Source of the DNA: Streptomyces narbonensis
Lineage (GTDB): Bacteria; Actinomycetota; Actinomycetes; Streptomycetales; Streptomycetaceae
DNA: 64,000 nucleotides
Direction: 5' to 3'
Assembly: GCF_014649015.1 (NCBI RefSeq)
Contig: NZ_BMSF01000001.1
Coordinates: forward strand, 248,001 to 312,000
The notes below the pieces were generated by a model, which was not told the origin of the DNA, did no database searches, and worked only from the letters and a program-made list of their open reading frames with translations. Position numbers and translations under genes: made by a program. Of this stretch, positions 8,397 through 17,678 are shown piece by piece; positions within the stretch are counted from its first letter, which is position 1; each line of letters starts with the position of its first letter.

Positions 8397-11300
8397 GTGG
8401 CGGCGGTCGGGGAGAAACAACAGGGCTGGGCGCGCAGGCTGACCGGCTACGCGTGGCGCTACAAGGCCAATGTGGTGCTCGCGCTGGGGTCGTCGCTCGT
8501 CGGCATGGCCGTCCTCGCCCTCGTGCCGCTCGTCACCAAGGTGATCATCGACGACGTCATCGGGACCAAGACCCGGGACCTCGGCGTCTGGACCGGCCTC
8601 CTCATCGGCGCCGCCGTCCTCGTGTACGTCCTCACCTACGTCCGCCGGTACTACGGCGGCCGCCTCGCCCTGGACGTGCAGCACGACCTCCGTACCGACA
8701 TGTACGGGACCATCACCCGCCTCGACGGGCGGCGGCAGGACGAGCTGTCCACCGGGCAGGTCGTCGGCCGCGCCACGAGCGACCTGCAACTCATCCAGGG
8801 TCTTCTCTTCATGCTCCCGATGACCATCGGGAACATCCTGCTCTTCGTCATCTCGCTGGCCGTCATGGCCTGGCTCTCCATCCCCCTCACCCTCGTCGCC
8901 CTCGCCGTCGCCCCCGCCCTCTGGTTCATCGCCAAGCGCAGCCGCACCCGCCTCCACCCGGCCACCTGGCACGCCCAGCAGCAGGCCGCCGAGGTCGCAG
9001 GCGTCGTCGACGGGGCCGTGACCGGCGTCCGCGTGGTGAAGGGCTTCGGCCAGGAGGACCAGGAGACCGGCAAGATCCGGGAGGCCGGGCGGAAGCTCTT
9101 CGCCGGGCGCCTGCGGACGATCCGGCTGAACGCGAAGTACACCCCCGCCCTCCAGGCCGTACCCGCCCTCGGCCAGGTCGCCGTCCTCGCCCTCGGCGGC
9201 TGGCTCGCCTACCGCGGCCAGATCACCCTCGGCACCTTCGTCGCCTTCTCCGCCTACCTGGCGTCCCTCGTCGGCCCGGTCCGGATGCTCGCCATGGTCC
9301 TCACCGTCGGCCAGCAGGCCCGCGCGGGCGTCGAGCGGGTCCTCGACCTCGTCGACACCGAGCCCGTCATCCAGGACGGGACGAAGGAGCTCCCGGCCGA
9401 CGCGCCAGCGACGGTCGAGTTCGACGACGTGAGCTTCGCCTACGACGGGGCCAACGGCAAGATCAGCCCCGTCCTCGACGGTTTCTCCCTGGAGATCCGC
9501 TCCGGCGAGACCGTCGCCGTCGTCGGTGCCTCCGGCTCCGGCAAGTCCACCGTCTCGCTCCTCCTGCCCCGCTTCTACGACGTCACCCACGGCGCCGTTC
9601 TCGTCGGCGGCCACGACGTCCGCGAGCTCACCCTCGACTCCCTGCGCGCCGCGATCGGGCTCGTCCCGGAGGACTCGTTCCTCTTCTCCGACACGGTCCG
9701 CGCCAACATCGCGTACGGCGCCCCCGACGCCACCCAGGAGCAGATCGACGCCGCCGCCCGCGCCGCCCAGGCCGACCGGTTCATCGCCGAGCTGCCCGAG
9801 GGGTACGACACCAAGGTCGGCGAGCACGGCCTCACCCTCTCCGGCGGCCAGCGCCAGCGCATCGCCCTCGCCCGCGCGATCCTCACCGACCCCCGTCTCC
9901 TCCTCCTCGACGACGCCACCTCGGCCGTCGACGCCAAGGTCGAGCACGAGATCCACGAGGCCCTCAAGTCGGTCATGGCGGGCCGTACGACCCTGCTCAT
10001 CGCCCACCGGCGCTCCACCCTCGGCCTCGCCGACCGCATCGCCGTCCTCGACGACGGGCGGCTCTCCGACATCGGCACCCACGAGGAGCTGGAGGAGCGC
10101 TCCGCGCTCTACCGCCGCCTCCTCACCGACCCCGACGAGCTCGGCGCCGTCTCGCCGGGCCATGTGCTCCCCGCCGACGTCCCCGAGGACGCCACGCTGC
10201 GGGCCGAGCTCGACGCCGAGTTCGACGCCGAGCGCGGCATCACCCCCGCCCTGTGGGTACGGGACGCGGGCACCGCCGAGGAGAGCCCGGCCCCCGGAGC
10301 CACCCCCGAGCTGCTCGCCGCCGTCGAGGCCCTGCCGCCCGCCGACGACACCCCCGGGATCGACGAGTCCCGCGCCGTCTCGCCCGAGGACAGCTACGGC
10401 CTGCGCCGGCTGCTCCGCGGCTTCGGCGTCCCGCTGCTCATCAGCCTCGGCCTGGTCGCCCTCGACGCGGGCGCCGGCCTCCTGCTTCCCGTCCTGATCC
10501 GGCACGGCATCGACGAGGGCGTGAACCGGCTCGCGATCGGCGCAGTCTGGGCGGCCTCCGCGCTCGCCCTGGTCACCGTGCTCGTGCAGTGGGTCGCGCA
10601 GACCGCCGAGACCCGGATGACGGGCCGCACCGGCGAGCGGGTCCTCTACGCCCTGCGCCTGAAGATCTTCGCCCAGCTCCAGCGCCTCGGCCTGGACTAC
10701 TACGAGCGCGAGCTCACCGGCCGGATCATGACCCGCATGACCACGGACGTGGACGCCCTGTCCACCTTCCTCCAGACGGGTCTTGTCACCGCCTTCGTCT
10801 CGGTCGTGACCTTCTTCGGGATCATGGTCGCGCTGCTCGTGCTCGACCTCCAGCTCGCCCTGGTCGTCTTCGCGACCCTGCCGGTCCTCGCCGTCGCCAC
10901 GTACTTCTTCCGCCGGTCGAGCGTGAAGGCGTACGAGCTGGCGCGCGACCGGATCAGCGTCGTCAACGCCGACCTCCAGGAGTCGGTCTCCGGACTCCGG
11001 ATCGTGCAGGCCTTCCGCCGCGAGCACGCGGGCGTGGAGCGCTTCGGCGCACGCAGCGACGAGTACCGCGAGGCGCGCGTCCGCGGCCAGTGGCTGATAT
11101 CGATCTACTTCCCCTTCGTGACCCTGCTGTCCTCGGTGGCCGCCGCGGCCGTCATGATCGTCGGCGCGAACCGCATCGACGGCGGCACCCTCACCACCGG
11201 CGCGCTCGTCGCCTACCTCCTCTACATCGACCTCTTCTTCGCCCCCGTCCAGCAGCTGTCGCAGGTCTTCGACGGCTACCAGCAGGCCGCGATCTCGCTG

Positions 11301-12149
11301 AAGCGGATGCAGGAGCTGCTCCAGGAGCCGACGTCGACGGCCGCCGCCGACGCGCCCCGGGACGTGCGGTCGCTGCGCGGCGAGATCGCCTTCGAGGACG
11401 TGTCGTTCTCGTACGGCTCCGACGTCCGCGACGGGGAGGACGCGGCCCTCACCGGCATCGACCTGCGCATCCCGGCCGGGCAGACCGTCGCCTTCGTCGG
11501 CGAGACCGGCGCGGGCAAGTCGACCCTGGTCAAGCTGGTCGCGCGGTTCTACGACCCGACGGGCGGCCGTGTCACCGCCGACGGCACCGACCTGCGGGAC
11601 CTGGACCTCACCGCGTACCGCCACCGGCTCGGGGTCGTCCCCCAGGAGGCGTACCTCTTCGCCGGGACCGTCCGGGACGCCATCGCCTACGGCCGCCCCG
11701 CGGCGACCGACGCGGAGGTCGAGGCGGCGGCCCGCGCGGTCGGCGCGCACGAGATGGTCGCCACGCTCGACGGCGGCTACCTCCACGAGGTCGCCGAGCG
11801 CGGCCGGAACCTGTCGGCAGGGCAGCGCCAGCTCATCGCGCTCGCCCGCGCCGAGCTCGTCGACCCGGACGTCCTGCTCCTCGACGAGGCCACGGCGGCC
11901 CTGGACCTCGCCACCGAGGCCCAGGTCAACCAGGCCACCGACCGGCTCGCGGGCCGCCGGACGACGCTCGTCGTCGCCCACCGCCTGACCACGGCGGCCC
12001 GCGCCGACCGGGTCGTCGTGATGGACCACGGACGGGTCGTAGAGGACGGCACCCACGACGAACTGCTCGCCCTGGGCGGCCGGTACGCGGCGCTGTGGAG
12101 CACGTTCATCGGCGAGGCCGTGGACGAGGAGGAGCCGGAGCGGGTGTGA
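8397..12149 (+). CDS. Fused double ABC exporter (two TMD-NBD halves in one chain)
   Basis: 1250 aa from GTG 8397, with GGGAGG about 6 bp upstream. Two type IV exporter halves are joined: TMD1 (about residues 12-320), NBD1 with Walker [10 protein letters not shown] (~376), LSGGQ (~481) and [12 protein letters not shown] (~501); then a charged linker; TMD2 (about 665-950); NBD2 with GETGAGKST (~1035), LSAGQ (~1139) and [11 protein letters not shown] (~1160). NBD1 has Asp-Asp (DDATS) where NBD2 has the catalytic Asp-Glu (DEATA), so site 1 may be degenerate, as in heterodimeric exporters. The substrate is unknown; multidrug or lipid-linked substrates are usual for the family. It is unusual mainly because most bacteria encode the halves separately. 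Confidence 0.9.
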   Translation: MAAVGEKQQGWARRLTGYAWRYKANVVLALGSSLVGMAVLALVPLVTKVIIDDVIGTKTRDLGVWTGLLIGAAVLVYVLTYVRRYYGGRLALDVQHDLRTDMYGTITRLDGRRQDELSTGQVVGRATSDLQLIQGLLFMLPMTIGNILLFVISLAVMAWLSIPLTLVALAVAPALWFIAKRSRTRLHPATWHAQQQAAEVAGVVDGAVTGVRVVKGFGQEDQETGKIREAGRKLFAGRLRTIRLNAKYTPALQAVPALGQVAVLALGGWLAYRGQITLGTFVAFSAYLASLVGPVRMLAMVLTVGQQARAGVERVLDLVDTEPVIQDGTKELPADAPATVEFDDVSFAYDGANGKISPVLDGFSLEIRSGETVAVVGASGSGKSTVSLLLPRFYDVTHGAVLVGGHDVRELTLDSLRAAIGLVPEDSFLFSDTVRANIAYGAPDATQEQIDAAARAAQADRFIAELPEGYDTKVGEHGLTLSGGQRQRIALARAILTDPRLLLLDDATSAVDAKVEHEIHEALKSVMAGRTTLLIAHRRSTLGLADRIAVLDDGRLSDIGTHEELEERSALYRRLLTDPDELGAVSPGHVLPADVPEDATLRAELDAEFDAERGITPALWVRDAGTAEESPAPGATPELLAAVEALPPADDTPGIDESRAVSPEDSYGLRRLLRGFGVPLLISLGLVALDAGAGLLLPVLIRHGIDEGVNRLAIGAVWAASALALVTVLVQWVAQTAETRMTGRTGERVLYALRLKIFAQLQRLGLDYYERELTGRIMTRMTTDVDALSTFLQTGLVTAFVSVVTFFGIMVALLVLDLQLALVVFATLPVLAVATYFFRRSSVKAYELARDRISVVNADLQESVSGLRIVQAFRREHAGVERFGARSDEYREARVRGQWLISIYFPFVTLLSSVAAAAVMIVGANRIDGGTLTTGALVAYLLYIDLFFAPVQQLSQVFDGYQQAAISLKRMQELLQEPTSTAAADAPRDVRSLRGEIAFEDVSFSYGSDVRDGEDAALTGIDLRIPAGQTVAFVGETGAGKSTLVKLVARFYDPTGGRVTADGTDLRDLDLTAYRHRLGVVPQEAYLFAGTVRDAIAYGRPAATDAEVEAAARAVGAHEMVATLDGGYLHEVAERGRNLSAGQRQLIALARAELVDPDVLLLDEATAALDLATEAQVNQATDRLAGRRTTLVVAHRLTTAARADRVVVMDHGRVVEDGTHDELLALGGRYAALWSTFIGEAVDEEEPERV

Positions 12150-12250
12150 GGCGGGGCGGGCGGGGACGGGGTCCGAGCACGGGCTGACCGGTGGGGCGCA
12201 TGAGGGGGCACCACCTCTGCCGGAGGCAACCATTCCGATGGCTGGTGCGT

Positions 12251-12288
12251 CGTACGCCCGTACGCCTGCATCTCCGTACGTTCGTACG
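12251..12288. promoter_or_regulatory. Two CGTACG-N2-CGTACG sites upstream of the small secreted protein gene
   Basis: Two identical-architecture sites, CGTACGCCCGTACG (12251-12264) and CGTACGTTCGTACG (12275-12288), have centres 24 bp apart and lie 24 bp or more before the ATG at 12312. Each is a palindrome of palindromes. They look like tandem operator sites for a dimeric regulator, but the regulator is unknown. Confidence 0.4.
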
Positions 12289-12311
12289 GCGACCCCTCGG
12301 GAGGGGACCGC

Positions 12312-12728
12312 ATGCCCACGGACACCACGCCCGCACCACGCCGCCGACGGCTGCTCGTTCGGGTCCTCGCCCCGCTCCTCGGCGCCCTCGCCCTGCTCCT
12401 GCTCCCCTTGCCGGGTCCCGGCGCCGGGACCGCCGAGGCCGTCTCCGTCTGCCACGGCCGCCCGGCCAAGACCTACTCCTTCGCCGGCGGCGAGCTGCGC
12501 CTCTACAAGACCCGCCACTACGCCTGCGCCGTCACCGTCGCCAAGCGCCCCGGCGCCGCGCGCCCGATGACCGTCTCCCTCCAGCCGCGCGGCGGCCGCC
12601 CCGTCGTCAAGGCCGGACGGTTCGGCCGGCAGGCCGGGCCCGTCACCGTCCACGCCCTCAACCGCTGCGTCCGCGCCTACGGTTCGGTGGCCGGACAGGG
12701 CAGGTCCACGGGCTGGATCCTGTGCTGA
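12312..12728 (+). CDS. Small secreted cysteine-containing protein, unknown function
   Basis: 138 aa, with GGGAGGGGACCGC before ATG 12312. The N-terminus has a basic n-region (RRRRLLVR), a hydrophobic core (VLAPLLGALALLLLPLP) and likely cleavage around residues 42-44 (AEAVS), so it is a Sec-type exported protein. The mature part is about 95 residues with four Cys (SVCHG, HYACAV, NRCVR, and the C-terminal WILC), probably two disulfides, and many basic residues. No enzyme motif is visible. The C-terminal residue itself is Cys. Function unknown. Two CGTACG dyads lie upstream. Confidence 0.75.
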   Translation: MPTDTTPAPRRRRLLVRVLAPLLGALALLLLPLPGPGAGTAEAVSVCHGRPAKTYSFAGGELRLYKTRHYACAVTVAKRPGAARPMTVSLQPRGGRPVVKAGRFGRQAGPVTVHALNRCVRAYGSVAGQGRSTGWILC

Positions 12729-12860
12729 CCGGCGCTGAGTCCGTCCCGGTTCCTCTGCTGATGCACAGGAAAGTCCAAGGGTAAGGACCAACTGGGTCTG
12801 GCGGTCCACACGTTGCCCCCGCTAGGTTCGCGACACCGTTGTGAACCAAGGGGAGGACGA

Positions 12861-14318
12861 ATGCGCAAGTCGCTCAGATGGCTGGTGTCGCTCTCGGTGC
12901 TCATAGGCACCGTCGGCTCCACGGGCGTGGCCACCGCCGCGGACGCGGAGGACACCACCGCCGTCGCCGACTCGCAGAGCGCTGACACGCAGAGCGCGGA
13001 CATCAAGGACCGCATCCTGGCTATCCCCGGGATGAGCCTGATCGAGGAGAAGCCCTACGCCGGCTACCGCTACTTCGTCCTGGAGTACGTCCAGCCGATC
13101 GACCACAACCGCCCGTGGGCGGGCACGTTCAAGCAGCGGCTCTCGGTCCTCCACAAGGACACGGACCGCCCCACCGTCTTCCGCACCAGCGGCTACGGGC
13201 TGAGCACCACCCCCAGCCGCACCGAGCCGACGCGGATCATCGACGGCAACCAGATCTCCATGGAGTACCGCTTCTTCACGCCGTCGCGCCCGCAGCCGGC
13301 CGACTGGTCGAAGCTGGACATCTGGCAGGCGGCCAGCGACCAGCACCGGATCTTCCGCGCGCTGAAGAAGATCTACGGCAAGAACTGGCTCTCCACCGGC
13401 GGCTCCAAGGGCGGCATGACCGCCACCTACTACGAGCGCTTCTACCCGCGCGACATGGACGGCGTCGTCGCGTACGTCGCCCCGAACGACGTGGTGAACA
13501 AGGAGGACTCGGCCTACGACCGGTTCTTCGAGAACGTCGGCACGAAGGACTGCCGCGACCGCCTGAACAACATGCAGCGCGAGGCCCTCGTCCGCCGCGA
13601 GCCGCTGCAGAAGAAGTACAAGGAGTGGGCCGAGGCCGAGGGAGCCACGTTCAACACGGTCGGCTCGCTCGACAAGGCCTGGGAGGCCGTCGTCCTCGAC
13701 TTCGTCTGGGGCTTCTGGCAGTACTACGGCCAGGACGTCTGCGACCAGATCCCGGACGCGGCGACCGCGAGCGACGACACCGTCTACGAGACGATCGACG
13801 CCTACTCCGGCTGGGCCGCCTACGCCGACCAGGGCCTGGACTACTACACGCCGTACTACTACCAGGCGGCCACCCAGCTCGGCTCGCCCAGCATCAAGCA
13901 GCCGCACCTGAACGGCCTGAGCCGCTACGGCTACCAGCCGGCCAGCAGCTTCGTGCCGAAGTCGATCCCGATGAAGTTCCAGCCGCAGGCCATGCGGGAC
14001 GTCGACAACTGGGTCCGCAAGAACGCGAACCGGATGATGTTCGTCTACGGCGGCAACGACCCGTGGGGCGCCGAGCCGTTCCACCTCGGCAAGGGCGCGC
14101 GCGACAGCTACGTCTACACCGCGCCCGGCATGAACCACGGCGCGAACGTCGACGGGCTCGTCGAGGCCGAGCGGGAGAACGCCACCGCCCGCATCCTGGC
14201 CTGGGCCGGCGTCTCCGCCCCGGCCGTGCAGGCGGCGCAGCCCCTGGCCCGCTTCGACGCCCGCCTCGACAAGGCGGTCGACGAGGACGTGACCCGGGAG
14301 CACGGCCTGCGCCCGTAA
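12861..14318 (+). CDS. Secreted S37-family tripeptidyl aminopeptidase (PS-10 type)
   Basis: 485 aa from ATG 12861, with GGGAGG 5 bp upstream. The signal peptide covers about residues 1-27 (KSLRWLVSLSVLIGTVGSTG then VATA). The body matches Streptomyces PS-10 peptidases (S37): YFVLEYVQPIDHNRPWAGTF near the N-terminus, nucleophile motif STGGSKGGMTA at about residues 178-188 (Ser ~182), and a C-terminal GMNHG supplying the catalytic His. These enzymes act outside the cell, removing tripeptides from N-termini, for example from nutrient peptides or protease propeptides. A probable propeptide lies between the signal and the catalytic domain. It ends at a 20-bp stem terminator shared with the convergent GH3 gene. 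A candidate -10 (TAGGTT, 12823) lies upstream. Confidence 0.9.
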   Translation: MRKSLRWLVSLSVLIGTVGSTGVATAADAEDTTAVADSQSADTQSADIKDRILAIPGMSLIEEKPYAGYRYFVLEYVQPIDHNRPWAGTFKQRLSVLHKDTDRPTVFRTSGYGLSTTPSRTEPTRIIDGNQISMEYRFFTPSRPQPADWSKLDIWQAASDQHRIFRALKKIYGKNWLSTGGSKGGMTATYYERFYPRDMDGVVAYVAPNDVVNKEDSAYDRFFENVGTKDCRDRLNNMQREALVRREPLQKKYKEWAEAEGATFNTVGSLDKAWEAVVLDFVWGFWQYYGQDVCDQIPDAATASDDTVYETIDAYSGWAAYADQGLDYYTPYYYQAATQLGSPSIKQPHLNGLSRYGYQPASSFVPKSIPMKFQPQAMRDVDNWVRKNANRMMFVYGGNDPWGAEPFHLGKGARDSYVYTAPGMNHGANVDGLVEAERENATARILAWAGVSAPAVQAAQPLARFDARLDKAVDEDVTREHGLRP

Positions 14319-14334
14319 TCCCTTCGTACGACCC

Positions 14335-14376
14335 GGGTGTGCCCGGCGGTCCTCCCGAGGACCGCCGGGCACACCC
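14335..14376. terminator. Bidirectional terminator between S37 peptidase and GH3 genes
   Basis: A perfect 20-bp inverted repeat (14335-14354 with 14357-14376, arms GGGTGTGCCCGGCGGTCCTC and complement) with a 2-nt CC loop is followed by TTT on the plus side. It sits exactly between two convergent genes, so it can serve both. Confidence 0.9.
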
Positions 14377-14385
14377 TTTCCCGCA

Positions 14386-16245
14386 TCAGCCGTACGACAG
14401 CCCGTACCCCACCGGATACAGGACCTCGGTCGGGTCCTCCGCGTCCTGCACCGGCACGGGCAGCCGTCCCTTCGGCCGGGCACGGCCGGCCAGGACCCGG
14501 GCCGCGGCGCGGAGTTCGACGTCGGTCCAGGAGTACGCGGCGAGGGTCGCCCGCTGGCCGCCGAGCCGGGCGACGTCGTACGGGTTGCGGATCGCGACCG
14601 TCACGACGGGCACGCCGCTCGCGACGAGCCGCGCGACGAGCGTGCGCTGCGGACTGGCCGCGGTCACGTTGTACGTGCCCACGACGACCACGTCCTGCCC
14701 GGCCGCCGCCGCCACCGCCTCCTCGATCTTCGCGGCCGTCGGGGTGATCCCGGTGGGGAGCGCGGTCGTGGTGAAGCCCAGTTCCGTCAGGGCGCTCGCG
14801 AGCGTCGTGGTCGGCGGGCCCGTCGTACCGGACGGCGAGGCCGGGTCGGCGCCGACGACGAGGACCCTCCCGTGGGTGGTGGCGCTCAGCGGCAGGAAGC
14901 CGCCCTCGTTGAGGAGCAGGGTTGTCGTCGCCTCGGCGATCCGGTCGGCCTGCGCGAGGTGGGCGGCGGTGCCGACCGCCCGGTCGACGCCGGCCCGCGT
15001 CACGTACGGCTGTCGGAAGAGGCCCAGCTTCGTCTTGAGCCGCAGGATCCGCAGGATCGATTCGTCGAGCCGGGCCTCCGTCAGCTCGCCGTCCCTGACC
15101 GCCGCCAGGACCGCCTTCCAGGCGACGTCGAGTTTCGGCGGGTTGAGCAGCTGGTCCACCCCGGCCTTCAGAGCGAGGACGGGGACGCGCTCGTCGCCGT
15201 ACTTGGTGCGCACGCCCTCCATGCCGAGCGAGTCGGTGACGACCACGCCGTCGTAGCCGAGCTGCCGGCGCAGGATGCCGGTGAGGATGGGCTCGGAGAG
15301 GGTCGCCGGGTCCTCGCTGGGGTCGAGCGCGGGCACCACGATGTGCGCGGTCATGATCGAGTCGATCCCGGCGTCGATCGCCGACTCGAAGGGCGGCGCG
15401 TCGAGTTCGGTCCACTGGGCCCGGGTGTGGCTGATCGTCGGCAGGCCGTAGTGGCTGTCGACGGCGGTGTCGCCGTGGCCCGGGAAGTGCTTGGAGGTGG
15501 CCGCGACCCCGGCCCGCTGGTACCCCTTGACCTGGGCGGCGACCAGCCCGGCGACCGCGCGCGGGTCGGAGCCGAAGGAGCGGACGCCGATGACGGGGTT
15601 GGCCGGATTGACGTTGACGTCCGCGACCGGGGCGTAGTTCTGGCGGATGCCGACGGCGGCGAGCTCGGTGCCCGCGATCTGCGCGGCCTTGCGGGCGTCC
15701 GCGAGCGAGCGGCCCGCGCCGAGGGCCATCGCTCCGGGCACCAGGGTCGCGGGCTCGCCGACCCGGCAGACGATGCCGTGCTCCTGGTCGGTGGAGATGA
15801 GCGCGGGGATCGGCGTGGGCTGCGCGAGGGCGGCCTGCTGGATGCCGTTGGAGAGCTCGGCGATCTGGTGCGGGTCGCGGGTGTTGTGGGCCCAGGAGAA
15901 GTAGATGACGCCGCCGACGTGGTAGCGCTCGACGAGCTCGGCGGCGGTGCGGACGCCGATCTCCGAGAGGTTGGCGTCGATGTCGGCCTGGTCGGGGGCG
16001 GTCGCGGAGTGGCCGTACACCCGCATCACGAAGAGCTGGCCGACCTTCTCCTCCAGGGACATCCGGTCGATGATCTTCCGGAGCTTCCTGTCGGTGGTCT
16101 CCGAGTGGGCCGCGTGAGCCACGGGGGCGGTGGCGCCGGTGACGGCGGCCGCGGCGGCTGCGGCGGTCACCGTGAGAAGGGCGCGTCGGGAGGGGGAGGG
16201 GGAGGGGGAGGGGGAGGGGGAGCTGGCGGGGGCGCGGTGGTGCAC
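14386..16245 (-). CDS. Secreted glycoside hydrolase family 3 (beta-N-acetylglucosaminidase-like)
   Basis: 619 aa. The start is GTG 16245, with GGAAGGAG 5 bp upstream; the frame is open further upstream but without a site. The N-terminus has a Ser-Pro repeat (SPSPSPSPS) then SRRALLTVTAAAAAAAVTG, a possible twin-arginine signal, with cleavage likely after AHA. The GH3 N-domain includes SLEEKVGQLFVMRV, ALISTDQEHG, KHFPGHGDTAVDSH (the NagZ-type His/Asp acid-base loop, about residue 248) and VVTDSLGMEGV, whose Asp is the predicted nucleophile. A C-terminal GH3_C domain follows. The KHFPGHG signature favours N-acetylglucosaminidase over beta-glucosidase. Probable role: chitin or peptidoglycan fragment turnover outside the membrane. 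Confidence 0.88.
   Translation of the reverse strand: MHHRAPASSPSPSPSPSPSRRALLTVTAAAAAAAVTGATAPVAHAAHSETTDRKLRKIIDRMSLEEKVGQLFVMRVYGHSATAPDQADIDANLSEIGVRTAAELVERYHVGGVIYFSWAHNTRDPHQIAELSNGIQQAALAQPTPIPALISTDQEHGIVCRVGEPATLVPGAMALGAGRSLADARKAAQIAGTELAAVGIRQNYAPVADVNVNPANPVIGVRSFGSDPRAVAGLVAAQVKGYQRAGVAATSKHFPGHGDTAVDSHYGLPTISHTRAQWTELDAPPFESAIDAGIDSIMTAHIVVPALDPSEDPATLSEPILTGILRRQLGYDGVVVTDSLGMEGVRTKYGDERVPVLALKAGVDQLLNPPKLDVAWKAVLAAVRDGELTEARLDESILRILRLKTKLGLFRQPYVTRAGVDRAVGTAAHLAQADRIAEATTTLLLNEGGFLPLSATTHGRVLVVGADPASPSGTTGPPTTTLASALTELGFTTTALPTGITPTAAKIEEAVAAAAGQDVVVVGTYNVTAASPQRTLVARLVASGVPVVTVAIRNPYDVARLGGQRATLAAYSWTDVELRAAARVLAGRARPKGRLPVPVQDAEDPTEVLYPVGYGLSYG
16194..16222. repeat. GGGGGA simple repeat encoding the Ser-Pro tract of the GH3 precursor
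   Basis: A run of GGGGGA hexamers on the plus strand (TCCCCC on the coding strand) encodes alternating Ser-Pro just before the twin-arginine-like signal. In-frame slippage of 6 bp changes tract length without a frameshift. Confidence 0.8.
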
Positions 16246-16270
16246 TGATGCTCCTTCCGGCCGTGCGAGG

Positions 16271-16287
16271 TTGAAGGAAACTTCCAA
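16271..16287 (-). promoter_or_regulatory. Possible operator upstream of the GH3 gene
   Basis: On the coding strand TTGGAAGTTTCCTTCAA is an imperfect dyad (TTGGAAG / CTTCAA) 26 bp before the GTG start. GAAAGTTTCC-like elements precede a number of Streptomyces secreted glycosidases (from memory). The assignment is tentative. Confidence 0.35.
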
Positions 16288-16475
16288 GGAGTCACGGATA
16301 GCCCGAAAGTAACTGCCAGGTCAAGGACCCGCGCAGGAATCGCCACCGCGCGCGCCGCGCCCCCCGTTCCGCCTGCCTCCGTCCCCCCGCCATCGCGACC
16401 GACCGGGAAATCCCTGGCGCCCGGACCCCCGGCGCTCGTACGGTCTACCGGTCCCACCAGCGAGGAAAGGCGCGC

Positions 16476-17039
16476 ATGACCTTCGAACGCATCACCGTCG
16501 ACACCCCCGATCCCGCCCCCGGCACCGTCCTGCTCGCGGGCATCCCCGGCAGCGGCAAGTCGACCGTCGCGGCGGCCCTCGCGGCCCGCTTCACCCGCTC
16601 CGCGCACATCGAGGTCGACGACCTCCAGGAGCTCATCGTCCAGGGCTGCCACTGGCCGACCCCGGACGGCGACCCCGAGGCCGACCGCCAGATCCTGCTG
16701 CGCGCCCGCAACGCCTGCCTGCTCGCGGACAGCTTCGCCTCGGCGGGCTTCCTGCCGGTCCTCGACGACGTGGTCGTACGCCGCTCCCACCTGGACTTCT
16801 ACCGCGCCCACGCGAAGGCGGCCCCGCTCCATGTGGTGATCCTCGCCCCCGGCCCCGACAAGGCCTGGGAGCGCAACAACGCTCGCCACAAGAAGCTGAC
16901 GACGAACTGGGCCTTCCTGGACGAGGCCATGCGCGCCGAACTCTCCGGCGAGGGCGTCTGGATCGACAACGCGGACCAGACGGTCGAGGAGACGGTCGAA
17001 GCCGTGCTGGCGGCGACGGGCCTGAGGCCGGAGAAGTAG
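16476..17039 (+). CDS. P-loop kinase (AAA/zeta-toxin-like nucleotide kinase fold)
   Basis: 187 aa, with GAGGAAAGG before ATG 16476. Walker A is LLAGIPGSGKSTVAAAL (about residues 20-36), followed by an acidic segment IEVDDLQELIVQG that may bind the acceptor or Mg. Late in the protein are AWERNNARHKKLTTNWAFLD, typical of small kinases with an Arg/Lys lid, and IDNADQTVEETVEAVL. The family covers zeta toxins, shikimate/gluconate-kinase-like proteins and chloramphenicol phosphotransferase-like enzymes; the acceptor cannot be named. There is no antitoxin-like neighbour, which argues against a zeta toxin system. Cytoplasmic. Confidence 0.7.
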   Translation: MTFERITVDTPDPAPGTVLLAGIPGSGKSTVAAALAARFTRSAHIEVDDLQELIVQGCHWPTPDGDPEADRQILLRARNACLLADSFASAGFLPVLDDVVVRRSHLDFYRAHAKAAPLHVVILAPGPDKAWERNNARHKKLTTNWAFLDEAMRAELSGEGVWIDNADQTVEETVEAVLAATGLRPEK

Positions 17040-17073
17040 GGCCGGAGAAGCAACCGGCCCTCGGCCGGGATCC

Positions 17074-17637
17074 TCAGCTCTCGGAGCGGGGGAAGCCGTC
17101 GGTCCTGACGACGATCTCCCGGCCTTCGAGGGGGAGGGTCAGGTCCTCGCCGAAGGGGATCCGCTCCTGGTCCGTGTAGACACCGGTCCTGGCGGGGGCG
17201 CTGTGGACGACGCAGACGTTCTCGGAGGGGTCGATGATCACGTAGAGCGGGATCGCGCACGCCGCGTACATGCGGAGCTTCTTCTCGAAGTCGTTGTCCC
17301 GTGTGCTGAGCGAGACGATCTCCAGGACGGCCTCAAGGCTGTGCCACTCGAAGCGGCCCCGGTTGTTCCGCTCGGAGCCGGGGGCGACGATCGCCAGGTC
17401 GGGGGCGTATCCGTACAGGCTCGACGGGAAGTCGATCATGACGTCCGAGAGGATCTCACCGTGTCCCGCGAGCTGCTGCTCGATCTGGGGGGCGGCCCGC
17501 AGGATCACCTTCCACGGCCACTCGCCCCGGGGGGTCATGATGATCTTTCCGTCCGTGATCTCGACGCGGTAGCCGTTGGGCAGGTTGACGCCCTCCAGGA
17601 CGTCCCACGCGCTGGAAAGGTCCATGGGTACCGTCAT
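17074..17637 (-). CDS. Uma2-family (PD-(D/E)XK nuclease-like) protein
   Basis: 187 aa, start ATG 17637 with GGAGG 5 bp upstream. Hallmarks of the DUF820/Uma2 fold are visible: YRVEITDGKIIMTPRGEW near the N-terminus, YAPDLAIVAPGSE in the middle (catalytic-type Asp), AVLEIVSLSTRDNDFEKKL (Glu and Lys) and AAC then IPLYVIIDP. Uma2 proteins occur in many copies in Streptomyces and cyanobacteria; most have no proven activity. It stands alone between the kinase and a LacI regulator. Confidence 0.85.
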   Translation of the reverse strand: MTVPMDLSSAWDVLEGVNLPNGYRVEITDGKIIMTPRGEWPWKVILRAAPQIEQQLAGHGEILSDVMIDFPSSLYGYAPDLAIVAPGSERNNRGRFEWHSLEAVLEIVSLSTRDNDFEKKLRMYAACAIPLYVIIDPSENVCVVHSAPARTGVYTDQERIPFGEDLTLPLEGREIVVRTDGFPRSES

Positions 17638-17678
17638 GCGATCCTCCACGTGGCGCTCGTCACCACGATAGCCCTCCA

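Noticed and set aside
8354..12187. A second long plus-strand frame over the ABC exporter
   Set aside because: The +1 frame has Walker, LSGGQ and membrane motifs; the alternative frame is Arg/Pro-rich without motifs.
16476..17039. Zeta-toxin of a toxin-antitoxin pair
   Set aside because: No epsilon-like antitoxin precedes it and the fold is shared by many metabolic kinases.
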